A stretch of DNA of 64,000 nt from Siphonodentalium dalli (GCA_032622095.1 CP136065.1:96045343-96109342), one strand, 5' to 3'; counted from the first letter of the stretch, positions 1 through 10,495 are shown. Numbers and translations are program-made. The notes: a model not told the origin generated them from the letters alone.

Positions 1-660
1 CCAGCAATAGTCTAGATACTTGGCCATCCATTGCTCTGACATATATATACATTATTGAAGTATATGCCGTATGAGTCTCTGTTAATAATAAATGGGAATA
101 AAATAAAGTAACACCATTTAAGACTCATTGAGTTTTTAAAAAAACACGAGATTTCGGCTATCTAGTAGCCTTTATTAAGTATGAAGTGAACAAACAGTAT
201 TTTTGTAATGGTTAAGTACATTTAATATCCATATATATAGATTAACATTAAGTTCATAGCTGTATCCGTTAATACATTTAAATGGGTAAGTACATTTAAT
301 ATACATATATATATATATATATATATAGATTAATAGATGCTCGGTCCTCTTTTATCTTCATCCACTTTGTCCCATGTTACCACTGTTGTTTTAAACGTTT
401 TTTTTAGTTTCAGCTACCTTTTTGTTTTATAGGGTTAAACCAATTAACAAATCACGACCAATATAAACTTGTTGGCTGCCATTTTAGTACACATAATAGA
501 GTGCTACTCCGTATTTATGTTCTGTCTCCAGAACGACATAGAGGATGACCGTCAATGCCCGATTTGTCATCGTGAGATTAACGGTTGATATTGAAATAGT
601 CGTTTTGCCTTTCTCCCACACAAACGGTATTTCAAATTGATGTTCCCAAACTTTAACACA
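1..660. other. AT-rich intergenic DNA with an (AT)n tract
   Basis: No gene is seen here. A short duplicated block (about 213-250 and 282-334) shares a GTAAGTACATTTAATAT core. The second copy has an expanded (AT)n run near 303-327, the likely product of slippage. An antisense open frame of 159 codons overlaps the right part, but its distal half is the SINE described next, so I do not regard it as a gene. Confidence 0.5.
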
Positions 661-965
661 TCTGGGGATGATTGGTAGTTGTGGCTCAGTGGATAAGGTG
701 CATGGACCATTAAACCGCCACACGATGTCCAGTGCCGACGAAGCTGGTACGATAGGCGCGGATTTGTAATCTACGCAAAGGGAGGGTAACAAATTCGTAT
801 ATCTGGGCAAGTATATCAGTTGATTTATGGGGATATGAGGTTTTTCTAACTCTCTCGTATTGTGTTTTACAGGTGAAATTATCCCCTTTTTGTCTTTCCT
901 CCTCCCATAAAACGGGAAACGCCGTGATATGGCATATCGGCTGAAACGACAGTTTACCAACAAGC
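660..965 (+). repeat. tRNA-derived SINE, Meta-like central domain (copy 1)
   Basis: The left end holds a pol III A-box-like string, GGCTCAGTGGATAAGG (about 684-699), followed some 60 bp later by a degenerate B box (GGTACGATAGGC). The body contains TTTCCTCCTCCCATAAAACG near 894. That resembles the conserved block of Meta-type SINEs known from molluscs and other invertebrates. The same order of blocks recurs on the minus strand at 37722-38006, where the B box is better preserved (GGTTCGAATGCC). Seeing two copies of one layout supports a SINE. The Meta assignment is from memory of the family. Confidence 0.5.
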
Positions 966-1099
966 ATACTCTCTAAGTTTCGTTTGACAAGATTATAGCT
1001 CAACACCATAGTACTCTGGTGTTGGGCAAGATAGTAAACATAGTTTTAGCAGAATATATATACAACATGCACTGTGTTAATATACAAGTATCGGTGCTG

Positions 1100-1213
1100 C
1101 AAAATCCTTTCGCTTGTTATTTTACTGCTTCTAGAGTAGAAGTCACGTGATATAATTCGGGACAATGGTTAATTACGACCTGAGCACGCCGTGTTGTGAA
1201 AAAAAGTGTTAAA
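1100..1213 (+). promoter_or_regulatory. Possible promoter with CACGTG E-box
   Basis: The palindromic E-box context AGTCACGTGAT lies near 1141-1151, about 65 bp upstream of the candidate first codon at 1214. A similar ATCACGTGATT lies upstream of the gene remnant at 28373. bHLH-ZIP factors (USF, MITF/TFEB class) bind such sites in metazoans. Promoter function here is inferred only from position. Confidence 0.2.
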
Positions 1214-1283
1214 ATGACAGACGATTTCTTTAGCCGCAAGTTGAATGAATTGGGCTTGATGGAACTGAAGGAGTTATTCGAAG
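1214..1283 (+). pseudogene. Candidate isolated first exon with SAM-like N-terminus
   Basis: An ATG opens 23 complete codons reading MTDDFFSRKLNELGLMELKE and onward. They end at a strong splice-donor context (GAAG then GTGAGA, intron phase 1, exon end 1283). Short acidic starts followed by a 'GL..L...F' helix pattern are common first exons of SAM-like or transposon-linked genes in marine invertebrates. That comparison is from memory and weak. Reading through the donor gives a stop within about 30 codons. No matching downstream exon was found in the following 2 kb, so this is either a stranded exon, the start of a gene with very long introns, or chance. Confidence 0.3.
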
Positions 1284-2340
1284 GTGAGATTCATTTTCCA
1301 ATAACAGTTTGTGTCTCCGGACCAGCTGCTGGAGATGGAATAATTCAATGTTGTCAAATTGGACGTTGAGTTGAAAGAGGTTTCGTATCAATTAACTAAT
1401 TAATTAATTAATTTTGTCCATAGGAAATAAATGAGCTATTTTTTTTAGATATATCTGAATATGCTATCGCGAGAATAGTTAATTTTTTTACCGAGCGTTA
1501 TTGGTAATAATAAATTGTACCCAATAAATAAGTAATTATTCACCCAATGTTGAGTACAATAAAATGGCGCAACGCAGGGGGGGATTTAGTATTGAGTAAA
1601 TTGTTACTCTGAGCTGAGTAAAAATCTTCGTCCAACATTGGGTAAAATTGGCCCAAATTGGGTAATATGTTTTGCCAAAAAAACAAATGTTACTAAACGT
1701 TCGCGAGGTGATATGTGCACCATTGTGTTGGGTATAAACATTTTTACACAATATGGGTACAATTTTAGCCAGAACGATTCAGAGTGTAGAGTTTTCGGTC
1801 TGGTTTCCAAGTTGACACCCTCCACAACGGAGACCCCCCCCCAGTCACGACAATGGCAGGGTTGTTATATACACTGTATCTGAGTCGTTATTGTCACACC
1901 CTATATTCGCTCTACGACACTATACAGCACGCTGTCGTTTTCGTTTCCTGGGATACAGAACAGCTAGGTTACAGTTATATATTAGATGTTATCACCAGGC
2001 ATTTCCGTTTGCTCGAACTAAACATATATATATATACGAATAATAGTGTCGCCGGGTGCTGGAATATCGAGTACTGATATAGGTGTCGAAAGTCCATGAT
2101 GGAAACATAACACTTACCAACACGAACTCTGATACAGTACTGTCAGCCAATCGTTATAGCTCGATAGATCACGCGCCGGGAGCCGCCGTGAAACTAGCTA
2201 TGTGAGAATTGTTACAGCAGCAGGTGCTCACACTAATTAAGTCTCGTCATGGTTAGTGTTCGATCCATCAATACCGGACAAATTGTTAGGGAAGCGGTGT
2301 GACACGCACATAAACATCCAGCCGGCGCAGTTCAATCGCA
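1284..2340. other. Intergenic DNA with short inverted CCCAA/TTGGG motifs
   Basis: No gene is supported. Repeated TTGGGTAA and TTACCCAA-type motifs between about 1535 and 1665 may be the worn end of a MITE. An (ATTA)n tract lies near 1393-1415. The open frames here are short and lack codon structure. Confidence 0.4.
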
Positions 2341-2344
2341 ACAT

Positions 2345-3045
2345 TGAACTTAAGAAGTAACTGCTGGAGATTTTTCGCTTTCGTGAGTATGAAAAGTGCA
2401 TTTAATTGTATTGGTATAGCAGATGTGTTGAGCAGCATCTTCGTATCAGAATGTTTACATTTATTGTATATTATATTGTTATCATTTTATACTATATTTA
2501 TATGAAAACCACGCCCAAGTTTCATTCTCAACCTCCAACTTAAGAAGTAAATGTTAGGCATCTGTATCGCATTCATGAGTACGAATTTGTATATAAAACT
2601 GAATTTCATTTCTTATTAGTGGATCCGCTCAGCAGCATTTTCATATCACAACACTTACATTGGGTTTATTCTACAGTCCTGTATACTGCATTTATATGGA
2701 AACCAAACCCAAGTTTCACTGTATCCTTCAACTTAAGATGTAACTGATTGACGGTTTTAGCTTTCATGAGTTTGTAGATGCAGATAAAAGTGCATTGCAT
2801 CTCCCCTTAGCGGAACCACAGATCAATATATATCTTCATATCACAATGTTTCCTTTGAGTTTATACTAATTTGTCCTTCTGTACTATACTTTTATATGGA
2901 AACCATGCCAAAGCTTCACTCGTAACCTTTCAACTTATGAAGTAACTATTTGGCGTGTTTTCACTTTCGTTAGTATGAATTTGTATAGATAAAAAGTGCA
3001 TTTCATTACTTTGTTGTCGATGCGCTGAAAAATATCTCCATAAAT
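2345..3045. repeat. Tandem array of about 195-bp units (3.5 copies)
   Basis: The motif CAACTTAAGAAGTAA and variants recurs near 2345, 2537, 2728 and 2932, giving spacings of roughly 191-204 bp. Between them the order of landmarks is conserved: a 'TTTCG..TTTCGTGAGTATGAA' block, an 'AAAAGTGCATTT' block, then 'TATATGGAAACCA'. Copies are diverged by substitutions and small indels, so the array is old. Confidence 0.85.
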
Positions 3046-3587
3046 GAAATAAAATGCGGTTCCAGTGTGATCATGATATTTTGACAGCGAGACAAATGCA
3101 ACAAATTCCACCTCAGTGTTCAAGCGGAGTTTGCTATATTTTTGCCGTTGATCCGCCGTATATTACATACTATCACTTAAATAACGAATTGCGAATTAGG
3201 AGTTTGTTAAATATAATTTCTATTATATATTCTACTATAAAAGGAACTCTGGAAATGTTAAACTCTCAATCCATAAAGTATTGAAGCAGTCAATCCCAGT
3301 ATATTTACATAATGTTCGTGTTCAACCACCTCATGTGATTTCCGGAATCTACTGCGGTTTTCTGAATATCACTGGTTAATGTGGTTATATGTTTATAAAT
3401 AACCAAATTGACTCTGGGGCGTGACTGTATCGTAATGTTATGCCAGAATCCGACGCAATATCATATGTAAATATATGTAAATTTGTTGCAATATTTTCAG
3501 TGAGTTTATACAAATATTTTCTTTCTTTTTTATTGAAATTATGTGGAAACCCAAAGCTAAAGATATCATACGGTTACGATTGAAAAT
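3045..3587. other. No supported feature
   Basis: AT-rich sequence downstream of the 195-bp array. One 76-codon open frame (3054-3284) starts in the array edge and shows no recognisable domain. Confidence 0.4.
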
Positions 3588-3792
3588 TAACTGCCTATTA
3601 TGTCATGTATATGTTCAAAATGAACTGCCTATTATGTAATGTATATTATTCAAAATGAACTTCCCATTATGTAATGTATATTATTCAAAATAAACTACCC
3701 ATTATGTAATGTCTATGAACTACCCATTATGTAATATTTATGAACTGCATATTATGTAATATATATGAACTGCCTATTATGTAATGGCTATG
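3588..3792. repeat. Minisatellite, 35-bp then 25-bp units
   Basis: The core AACTGCCTATTATGTAATG repeats seven times. The first units are about 35 bp because they carry an extra TATTATTCAAAA segment. From about 3710 the units shorten to 25 bp. The array therefore shows a change in unit length by internal deletion and re-expansion. Confidence 0.85.
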
Positions 3793-5233
3793 CGTGCACA
3801 TTTATATGATCTCATGTGACCTTCTTGTTTGGCCTAGAGTTTGGAAGTTCCGGTTGTTTTACTTTAAACGGACCAATGCCTTCGCATTGAGTAAATGGAC
3901 AAAAAAATCGAACAGTCTGTAAAAGCACCACCACTGAGAAGAACATGCAAAAATATCAAAACATTGTTCTTACGTGACGAAAGGTCTCCAGTAACGAAAT
4001 TTCTCGTGTTGAAACCATTGTTTTGTAAACAAAACGGTCACAGTGATTTGTCAACAAACATCGCTAATGGCGTAATAAGTTCAATTAGTTTAGTATAAAT
4101 ATGATTTCCAGAAAAAAATTCAATGATTTGACATTTTCCAATGTTTATTCTCAAGTTTGTATTACTCTTTGGTATCTTATTAGACTAAGTGGACTTTATA
4201 AGTGGACTGGTATATAATGCAGCTGTAACCGGAATGTTTGTATAACAATGGTATCGATATGCGAAATCTCGTTATTGTAGAGTTATTAATAATTTATCAA
4301 CTTTATCTTATTCGTGTGAACCCGCTTGGTGTCGTGGGTTCACACAAAAATTCAAGTTATGCAATGTGTATCCAGGCTACGAAGGTTCGAATCAATATCC
4401 CAACAGGAAAAATACATGTACTGCTCGATTTGGGGTTTGATTGTGACACATTGGCGTGTGACTTGACCCAATGAGAATGTGTTTTTGCTGGGTATTTTTT
4501 TTTATTCTCAGCTTGGTGTAGGGAAATGCTAGTATTTACTGACGACCAACGACCGTTACAGACTCTGGCACAGCATCCATGCGCTATTGACTTGTTCATA
4601 CTATTTGCCATTGTTTTACCAATATCCACTTTGATGTATTATATGACAATGCCAATTTAACTGAAATTTCAAGCGATCCGATCCGAACGAACCTGCACAT
4701 GGGCCTAGTGCATATTGTGCGTCATCTAAAAATATCCGACATTGTTGACTCCACCACTGCATCATCAAATGTGTCCGCGCTATTGCCCAAAGACACTATT
4801 TTCGCCATTCTGATTTTTTTTCAATTTAAAAAAAAAATTATTTTAAGAAACTTTAGTCAACTTGAAAAACTAAAACATAGAATTATTGACAAAACTGAAA
4901 CTAAAATAAAAAAAAGACCAATTGACACTGAACACGTGTTACACGCCAATTGTACCGGGAAAAACCTGTAAAAATATAATTATTTATTACACGCTTGTTC
5001 CTAGAAGTACAGTGTTATTGCTGTTCCATATTTACAAATCCGTATGAAACGTACGTTCCATACGAATGTCGTTGATGTAAAATGACGTATGTGACGTTCG
5101 ACTCAACCATGAAACTGGAACTATTTTAATAAAAGAATCGTCACACATGACAAACACGCCCTGTATGAGCCTAAATAAACCTTTTAATCCTGCATTTTAA
5201 TGCACGGATTCTATGATGCGAAGCGTGTAATAA
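3793..5233. other. Intergenic DNA with one small hairpin
   Basis: No gene is recognised. A 67-codon open frame at 3895-4098 and a 78-codon one at 4238-4474 show no domain. GTGTGAACCC and GGGTTCACAC at 4315-4346 form a short perfect-armed hairpin. It is followed by a B-box-like GGTTCGAATCAA near 4384, but no convincing tRNA or SINE body is visible. Confidence 0.35.
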
Positions 5234-5389
5234 ACACAGAACGACACGATGTGTAAATGGATTTGTCGATACGGCACTTGTGCTGTCGCGGAAGGATAGA
5301 ACTCGAGGCGCAAGCGCCTCGTTCTATCCTTCCGCGACAGCACAAGTGCCGTATCGACAAACCTATGTACACATCGTGTCGTTCTGTGT
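5234..5389. repeat. 156-bp near-perfect palindrome
   Basis: Arms of about 75 bp meet at 5311 in a CGAGGCGCAAGCGCCTCG centre. The two strands read almost the same sequence; only a few bases near positions 25-30 of the arms and by the centre differ. The ends are ACACAGAACGACACGATGTG and its complement. The near-perfect match implies a recent origin, gene conversion between arms, or a foldback MITE. I see no second copy in the window. Candidate flanking TA dinucleotides are present but too weak to define a target duplication. Confidence 0.9.
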
Positions 5390-5914
5390 ATATCCGGTAC
5401 GGTATACAACAACATAAATATGTACTGAATTGCTTATTGTTTTGGTCTTGTGTTATATTAAGACACAAACAGTAAATCATTGAGAATTGATTGAGAAAGT
5501 ATGCCGTAATAGCAGCTAATCAGCATTGATTAAAAGTAAGCATGTGTGACTCCTGGTAAATTGCTGTCCAAAATATAGGGACAAGCAACTGCTGATTAAA
5601 TTATCTCCATTAACGAGTGTGTGGGTTTTAGTGAGATCTTAAATTGTGTTATTCTTAGAGGCGTTTGCTAGCATAGGCTTGATATGTTTTTGCCAAAAGG
5701 TTCGGCCAAATATAATTTCCAATGGCAATTTTTGAAAATAACTTAATTAGTTTAACCCAGACAGCGCAAAACCTGATCGCCAAACAACACAGTGTAGAAT
5801 CATATACTCTAAAACCGATAGTGTTAAATTTAAGAAGGCGCCCTATTCTTGAATTTTCAACAAATTCTCAATTTCTAACTAATAATTGGAAGGGAAAAAA
5901 ATTGGGGCGCCTCC
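5390..5914. other. No supported feature
   Basis: AT-rich spacer. A 117-codon open frame starting at 5722 runs into the P element that follows and is explained largely by the palindromes there. Confidence 0.4.
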
Positions 5915-5944
5915 TTAACCCTTTACCCAACAGAACGGCCCTGT

Positions 5945-6013
5945 GCCAATGCATTCTCTTATATATGCGAGTCGACCATAGGTCGCCTCGCATATATAAG
6001 AGAATGCATTGGC
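5945..6013. repeat. 69-bp palindrome module (1a)
   Basis: Begins GCCAATGCATTCTCTTATAT and ends with its complement. The centre is TCGACCATAGGTCGC, where the arms mismatch at a few bases. Single-stranded it would form a long hairpin. Confidence 0.9.
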
Positions 6014-6094
6014 TTAACACATTAAAAATTATAAAATTGTTAAAGAATGTAAGAAAAAATGGTAAAAAGTGTTAAAAAAAGATTGTTTTTTTAG

Positions 6095-6163
6095 GCCAAT
6101 GCATTCTCTTATATATGCGAGGCGACCTATGGTCGACTCGCATATATAAGAGAATGCATTGGC
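6095..6163. repeat. 69-bp palindrome module (1b)
   Basis: Same module as 5945-6013 in reverse orientation, recognisable from the asymmetric centre (GCGACCTATGGTCGA). It is followed by CACAGGGC, which mirrors the CCTGT that precedes module 1a. Confidence 0.9.
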
Positions 6164-6464
6164 ACAGGGCATAACTGTAACTATCACAATGTGGTCAAGG
6201 AGCCGGTTCCAATATTTGTATGGTTCTATTGAGACATACCGAAGATATTTTAGGCTGTTGAAGCTTTATTTGGCCGGTTTGTTGGGTAAAGGGTTAACTC
6301 AAAACGTGTTAAATTCAACCCGACTGTCTGGATGAAATCCCACTTACACGATAAGTGTTGAATTAACCCGACAGATATAGTTAGGTAAATTCAGCATTAT
6401 ATCGGGTTAAAATCTGAATAGTGTGAAATGTAACCCGGTAACATAAACACCTCAAAAAAAGAAA

Positions 6465-7185
6465 GTCCCCCCTAATATATTCTGTAATATTTTCCGAGAT
6501 ATTTCATGGATTTTGATGAAACTTTCCTCAAATGATTTGTGGTACCAGAGACATCAAGGGTGCCCAGCACTGTGCTGTGATGTGAAATATGGCTGAGTGA
6601 GCACGAGTTGAATGGAAGAGGGGCACTTTTCAAAAGTTGCAAAAAGACAGGTAGAGTGATCACAATCATTCGGCTGTGCTTTGGTCCCCCACGTCTCGCA
6701 CGGGCTTGGGACAGCCTTATCTGTTGGTACCCCAATGGCCTCCATGGTGAGAAACATGGTTTACTGAAAAATTGCTTCAAAGAGACTGATTTCAATAACT
6801 CTGTGTTGATCATGGCATGAAACTTTAAGGTGTCATTCCAAAGGAATGTGGTTAGATTGAATGGTCTGGGCATGCAGCAGGCACATTGTGTTCCGAAGAT
6901 GACACGCAATTTTCGTGGACTCACAGTGTCACTTTTGGACCCCATTTACAGCCAGTAACAATTTGTGTGAACAATCGAACACTGTAGTGACTGTCCACTC
7001 ATCGTCAGTGGTTTGCAACTTTTGAAAGCACCCCTCTTCCATTCAATTCATGCTCAGCCGGCCATAACATAACTCACAGGACGGTGCCTCGCACTGGTTG
7101 TGTCTCAGATACCACTGAACATTTTTGTCAAATCCATCCAATATCTCATAAAATATTACCAATTGTAATACGACCCTGCCTAACT
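6465..7185. mobile_element. Diverged long-TIR element
   Basis: Inverted arms of about 170 bp pair 6480-6642 with 7012-7180. The best part is AATGGAAGAGGGG followed by a TTTTCAAAAGTTGCAAA-like stretch. Further out, GGTACCAGAGACA pairs with GGTATCTGAGACA, and TAATATTTTCCGAGATAT with a TAATATTTTATGAGATAT. The ends are too worn to give a target duplication. No transposase frame is seen, so it is non-autonomous or decayed. Open frames on both strands (157 and 70 codons) are by-products of the arms. Confidence 0.6.
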
Positions 7186-7716
7186 ATGCTTAAAAGCCAT
7201 GTCCTGATTGGCCAGTGGCCCGAGTTACCATGGCTACCTCGTTCCAGTTTTGTGGTACAATTCTACTTTTTCCAATTGTACCACGACAAAAATCGGTTTA
7301 TTCAGATCGCCGCACGCGACTTTTCCTGTCTTTTCTAACTCCGCGCACACGGGGCATCAACGGAGTACACTCGCACCCGTAACCCTTTGAATTTTGCTAC
7401 ATCTTGACAATCTTGCGAATTTTCTAGCGATTTGTCGCTTGAAACCAGTTTGGTTGCCAATGAATATGGTCCAAATGATGTTATGGTATATTGATATATG
7501 TTACGACCAAAGAAAGTTACTTAATAAGTATATTAAATGACAAAATAAATCCATGGGGCCGGGCTGTGCATTCGTCGATTCGAATCTCGATCATATTCGA
7601 TATTTCGGAATCAAGTTGAACATGAAAGCGTTTGTTCACCAGTACAGAAGGGGAATAAGATTAGTTTAGTAAACTAGATCATTTAGATCGCTTTGTGTAA
7701 TGAAATTGGTCCATAG
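7186..7716. other. Intergenic DNA with a short hairpin
   Basis: No gene is supported. GTGGTACAATT (7252-7262) pairs with AATTGTACCAC (7273-7283). GTTACCATGGCTAC near 7226 resembles a palindromic RFX X-box, but with no gene beside it I give this no weight. Confidence 0.35.
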
Positions 7717-7879
7717 CATGAAAACTGCTGAAAAATTTGGCTAACATTCGGGTGTGAGACACCCCGAGCAATCGCCTGTCACCGTAGCCATGTCTATCGC
7801 CAAAGCACTGTATCGTTCGCGTATACCTGGTGTGATCGCTCAAAAACAAAATAGGGTTAATATATAACCCAACTCTAAC
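7717..7879 (+). repeat. 163-bp direct repeat flanking the foldback (left)
   Basis: Nearly identical to 9118-9280 and in the same orientation. It contains a small perfect hairpin, CGGGTGTGAGACACCCCG (7749-7766). It abuts the left inverted arm at 7882. Confidence 0.9.
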
Positions 7880-7881
7880 AA

Positions 7882-9113
7882 ACATATGTTGTAATCATTG
7901 GTCGGATACTTTCGAACTTTTTCCTTCTTTTTTTTTGGAGTAAATTTTGAGAAATTTCCAACATTATCGCGGTTTATACCTTTCATGACGGGATCTTGCT
8001 GGTGCAGCATTACATATCCTGTGACAGTGCATTCCCTTATATATGCGAGTCTAACACAGGGAGCCTCGTATAATTAATAGAATGCACTGGCGTACAAGGT
8101 CAAGGTGAATATTGTTTGGCCAATGTATTATCTTATATGTGCGATGCTCCATATGGACTCACTTATGTAAGAGAATGCATTGGCACAGGGTTTTCGCAAA
8201 ATATCAGGAAGCTCCAGTCATGGAAGGGTTACAGCTAGAATTTCTAACAATTGGAAATCACCACAAGTTTGAAATGTTCACACAAGGTGTGCAAATGAAT
8301 GTTCACGGACTTGGACATTTCGGTTTGGTACATGATGGGGATACATTTGGCAATTATGTAAAAACCCCTAGCGGAGAACATCTATTCACGTTCTCGAGGA
8401 TAGATGGGTTGTAAGACAACCCCCGGAAGCGGTCGACACACCATAAGTCACGTAGGGATCCTAGCAATCCTCTAATAGCTGGGTCGATATACATAAGTGG
8501 TCTCGATATCTGTACAATTTACTTTTTGAGTCTCCAACAATGACCAAATCGATCGTCCTCAGTGGGTGACCACATTGTACTGCCTCTCCGTTAATACTCG
8601 AGAATGAAAGCGCTAATGTACAATGTCAACTGAATCCAACACTTTAGTGATTGAAGAACTCGCTGGATGACTGGAAATCGGCCATGTCCTGAGTATATAT
8701 TCATAGCAAATATGACGCTGGAGGCGTGATAAGTGCTATCGAATTTCATATCGATTTGCAGATTACCATCAAAACAACATCGTTCCAGATATTTTGCGTA
8801 AACCCTGTGCCAATGCATTCTCTTACATAAGTGAGTCCATATGGAGCATCGCACATATAAGATAATACATTGGCCAAACAATATTCACCTTGACCTTGTA
8901 CGCCAGTGCATTATATTAATTATACGAGGCTCCCTGTGTTAGACTCGCATATATAAGGGAATGCACTGTCACAGGATATGTAATGCTGCACCAGCAAGAT
9001 CCCGTCATGAAAGGTATAAACCGCGATAATGTTGGAAATTTCTCAAAATTTACTCCAAAAAAAAAGAAGAAAAAAAAGTTCGAAATTATCCGACCAATGA
9101 TTACAACATATGT
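7882..9113. mobile_element. 1.23-kb foldback element made of palindrome modules
   Basis: Long inverted arms, 7882-8210 and 8783-9113 (about 330 bp each), are nearly identical and enclose a unique core of roughly 570 bp. Each arm carries two diverged copies of the 69-bp palindrome also found in P elements: 8025-8091 and 8119-8184 on the left, 8809-8874 and 8903-8968 on the right. Arm ends start ACATATGTTGTAATCATTGG. The whole is enclosed by 163-bp direct repeats (7717-7879, 9118-9280), far longer than any transposase target duplication. The core carries a coding-like frame. No transposase is visible. Confidence 0.8.
8212..8414 (+). pseudogene. Exon-like open frame in the foldback core, unidentified
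   Basis: An uninterrupted frame reads EAPVMEGLQLEFLTIGNHHK and continues through a His/Gly-rich segment (VHGLGHFGLVHDGDTFG) to FSRIDGL before a stop at 8412. It is preceded by a plausible splice acceptor (AAATATCAG at about 8207) and ends on a plausible donor (GGTT then GTAAGA at about 8409). The residue mix looks more protein-like than neighbouring frames. I do not recognise the family. A captured host exon carried by a foldback element is a reasonable but unproven reading. A chance frame is the alternative. Confidence 0.3.
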
Positions 9114-9117
9114 TTAT

Positions 9118-9280
9118 CATGAAAACTGCTGAAAAGTTTGGCTAACATTCGGGTGTGAGACACCCCGAGCAATCTCCTGTCACCGTAGCCATGTCTATCG
9201 CCAAAGCACTGTATCGTTCGCGTATACCTGGTGTGATCGCTCAAAAACCAAATAGGGTTAATATATAACCCAACTCTAAC
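9118..9280 (+). repeat. 163-bp direct repeat flanking the foldback (right)
   Basis: Matches 7717-7879 in direct orientation with only scattered changes. Past its right end (CTAACCAACG) the two flanks diverge. That places the duplicated segment exactly around the foldback. Confidence 0.9.
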
Positions 9281-9584
9281 CAACGTTAGTCAACCGAATC
9301 CGACTAAACGTTGGATTAGAACTGTTAACTAAACAACTTTGTAACCAAACGTTGGGTTAAATTAACCAAGCATTGTGTTTGATGTAACTAAACATGGGGT
9401 TAGAGAAAACCTGTGCCAATATATATAATTATATTCATCTCAATGGATGAGTTTTGACCATATAGTCTTAGATTATGGTCATTAATTCAGTTTCCCAAAA
9501 ATAGGTCCAATCAATGGATTCATTTCAGATCTTAACGTCTGAATAGATGCGAGAAATGTAATTAAACCAGACTTCGAACCTATT
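9281..9584. other. Short AACGTTGGGTTA-type repeats
   Basis: Between 9285 and 9405, AACGTTGG(A/G)TTA and its complement recur several times with TAACTAAAC spacers. A GTGCCAATATATATAATTA scrap near 9413 looks like a worn start of the 69-bp palindrome. No gene is seen. Confidence 0.35.
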
Positions 9585-9702
9585 GGCCCGATTTGTCATC
9601 TCATGTTTAAACCTGGTCTACGTAAACCTCTAGGTTTAAACCGCCGTGAGTCAGCAAAATCCGTGGTTTAAACCCGAGACCGCAGGTCTAAGTGACGCAT
9701 TC

Positions 9703-10027
9703 GTCATCTCTGGTTTAAACCTGGTCCAGCCAGACCAGTGGTTTAGCAGTAGTGTCTCTGTATCGTCGAGATAATTAAACGTACTTTCCTAATGCGGACC
9801 GCCTCGTTTTATTGATTGTGAAATCAATAATTACGACAGCGGTCATATTTTGATTGGAAATTTATAAGCGAGAAGCAGTCACACATATAAAGCGTATGGG
9901 ATAAGTTTTTGTTAATTTCAATATTGTTTTTGCGTTTTATAAGCTTAAACCGGCAACTAAACCATCTAATTCGGCGGTCCAGCTAAACCAGCTTTATCGA
10001 TGCTAAACTTGAGATGACGAATCCGTC
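9703..10027. mobile_element. Nested GATTCGTCATCTC MITE
   Basis: GACGCATTCGTCATCTC and GGTTTAAACCTGGTCCAGC at the left mirror GGTCCAGCTAAACCAG and GAGATGACGAATCCGTC at the right. It is about 325 bp with no coding potential, and lies inside the larger element with the same end type. Confidence 0.5.
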
Positions 10028-10410
10028 TTTTCTTCATCGCGGTTTAGAATTGTCAAACAATCAGTAAAAGGGTGGAGCTGTAAATAATCTCGAGTGAGGG
10101 CGTGTCTAAGTGGCGACTGCCGACTGGTGTTATCATGTCACCGTTGATTCATTCGCACGCGAGCTTTGCTCAGATATGGACATAAATATATGATTTTTAC
10201 AACTATTTTGTGGGTTTTTTGTTTGGCTTGTGGCAATCACAAATACTGGTGTTATCTACGAATTCATTTGAAGGGTTCAACGTTTTTATTTTGACACCAA
10301 AACGATGCTACTGCATGACCAGATATGCTATACACATAGTTTGCAATCCTAAACTTATATTGCTATATGAGTCAATTTGATAACTTATTTTGATGTGGAG
10401 CATGCCACAA

Positions 10411-10495
10411 ATCTCTACTCTGGCTACGCGCATAAATTCCCATAATATTCTACGAGTTCAAAACCTGGGAACCTTTTTGATTTTCTGCATGACTT
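10411..10495 (+). mobile_element. Solo left end of a CTCTACTCTGG MITE
   Basis: AATCTCTACTCTGGCTACGC followed by diverged interior (including ACCTTTTTGATTTT) matches the left ends at 23701, 33484 and 59052. The right end is missing. Confidence 0.5.

Larger units (their letters stand above)
5915..6297. mobile_element. P element copy 1: TTAA-flanked MITE with two 69-bp palindromes
   Basis: The element is bounded by TTAA on both sides. Its terminal inverted repeats begin CCCTTTACCCAACA and continue to a CGGCC, about 22 bp. TTAA target duplication with CCC-type ends fits non-autonomous piggyBac-like elements; that assignment is inference. Inside lie two 69-bp palindromes (5945-6013 and 6095-6163) in opposite orientation around an AT-rich spacer, so the central 220 bp is itself an inverted repeat. 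Related copies are at 40546-40918 (opposite orientation) and 43151-43311 (half copy). Confidence 0.8.

Noticed and set aside
484-963. 159-codon antisense open frame as a gene
   Set aside because: It overlaps the SINE at 660-965, shares its peptide words with the SINE copy at 37685-37990, and has no recognised domain.
4383-4395. tRNA gene suggested by a GGTTCGAATC B box
   Set aside because: No cloverleaf, no A box at the right distance, no acceptor-stem pairing.
5257-5475. Matching open frames on both strands around 5.2-5.5 kb
   Set aside because: They are identical in part only because the DNA is a palindrome; the shared peptide is a strand-symmetry effect.
6472-6945. 157-codon antisense frame
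   Set aside because: Runs through the arms of a long-TIR element, no domain, and no support on the paired arm.
7226-7239. RFX X-box-like GTTACCATGGCTAC
   Set aside because: A palindromic match with no gene nearby; expected by chance at this scale.
8112-8881. Two opposed frames starting with the same peptide (MFGQCIILYVRCS)
   Set aside because: The common start is the inverted arm read from each side. Only the unique-core portion of the plus frame was kept as a candidate.
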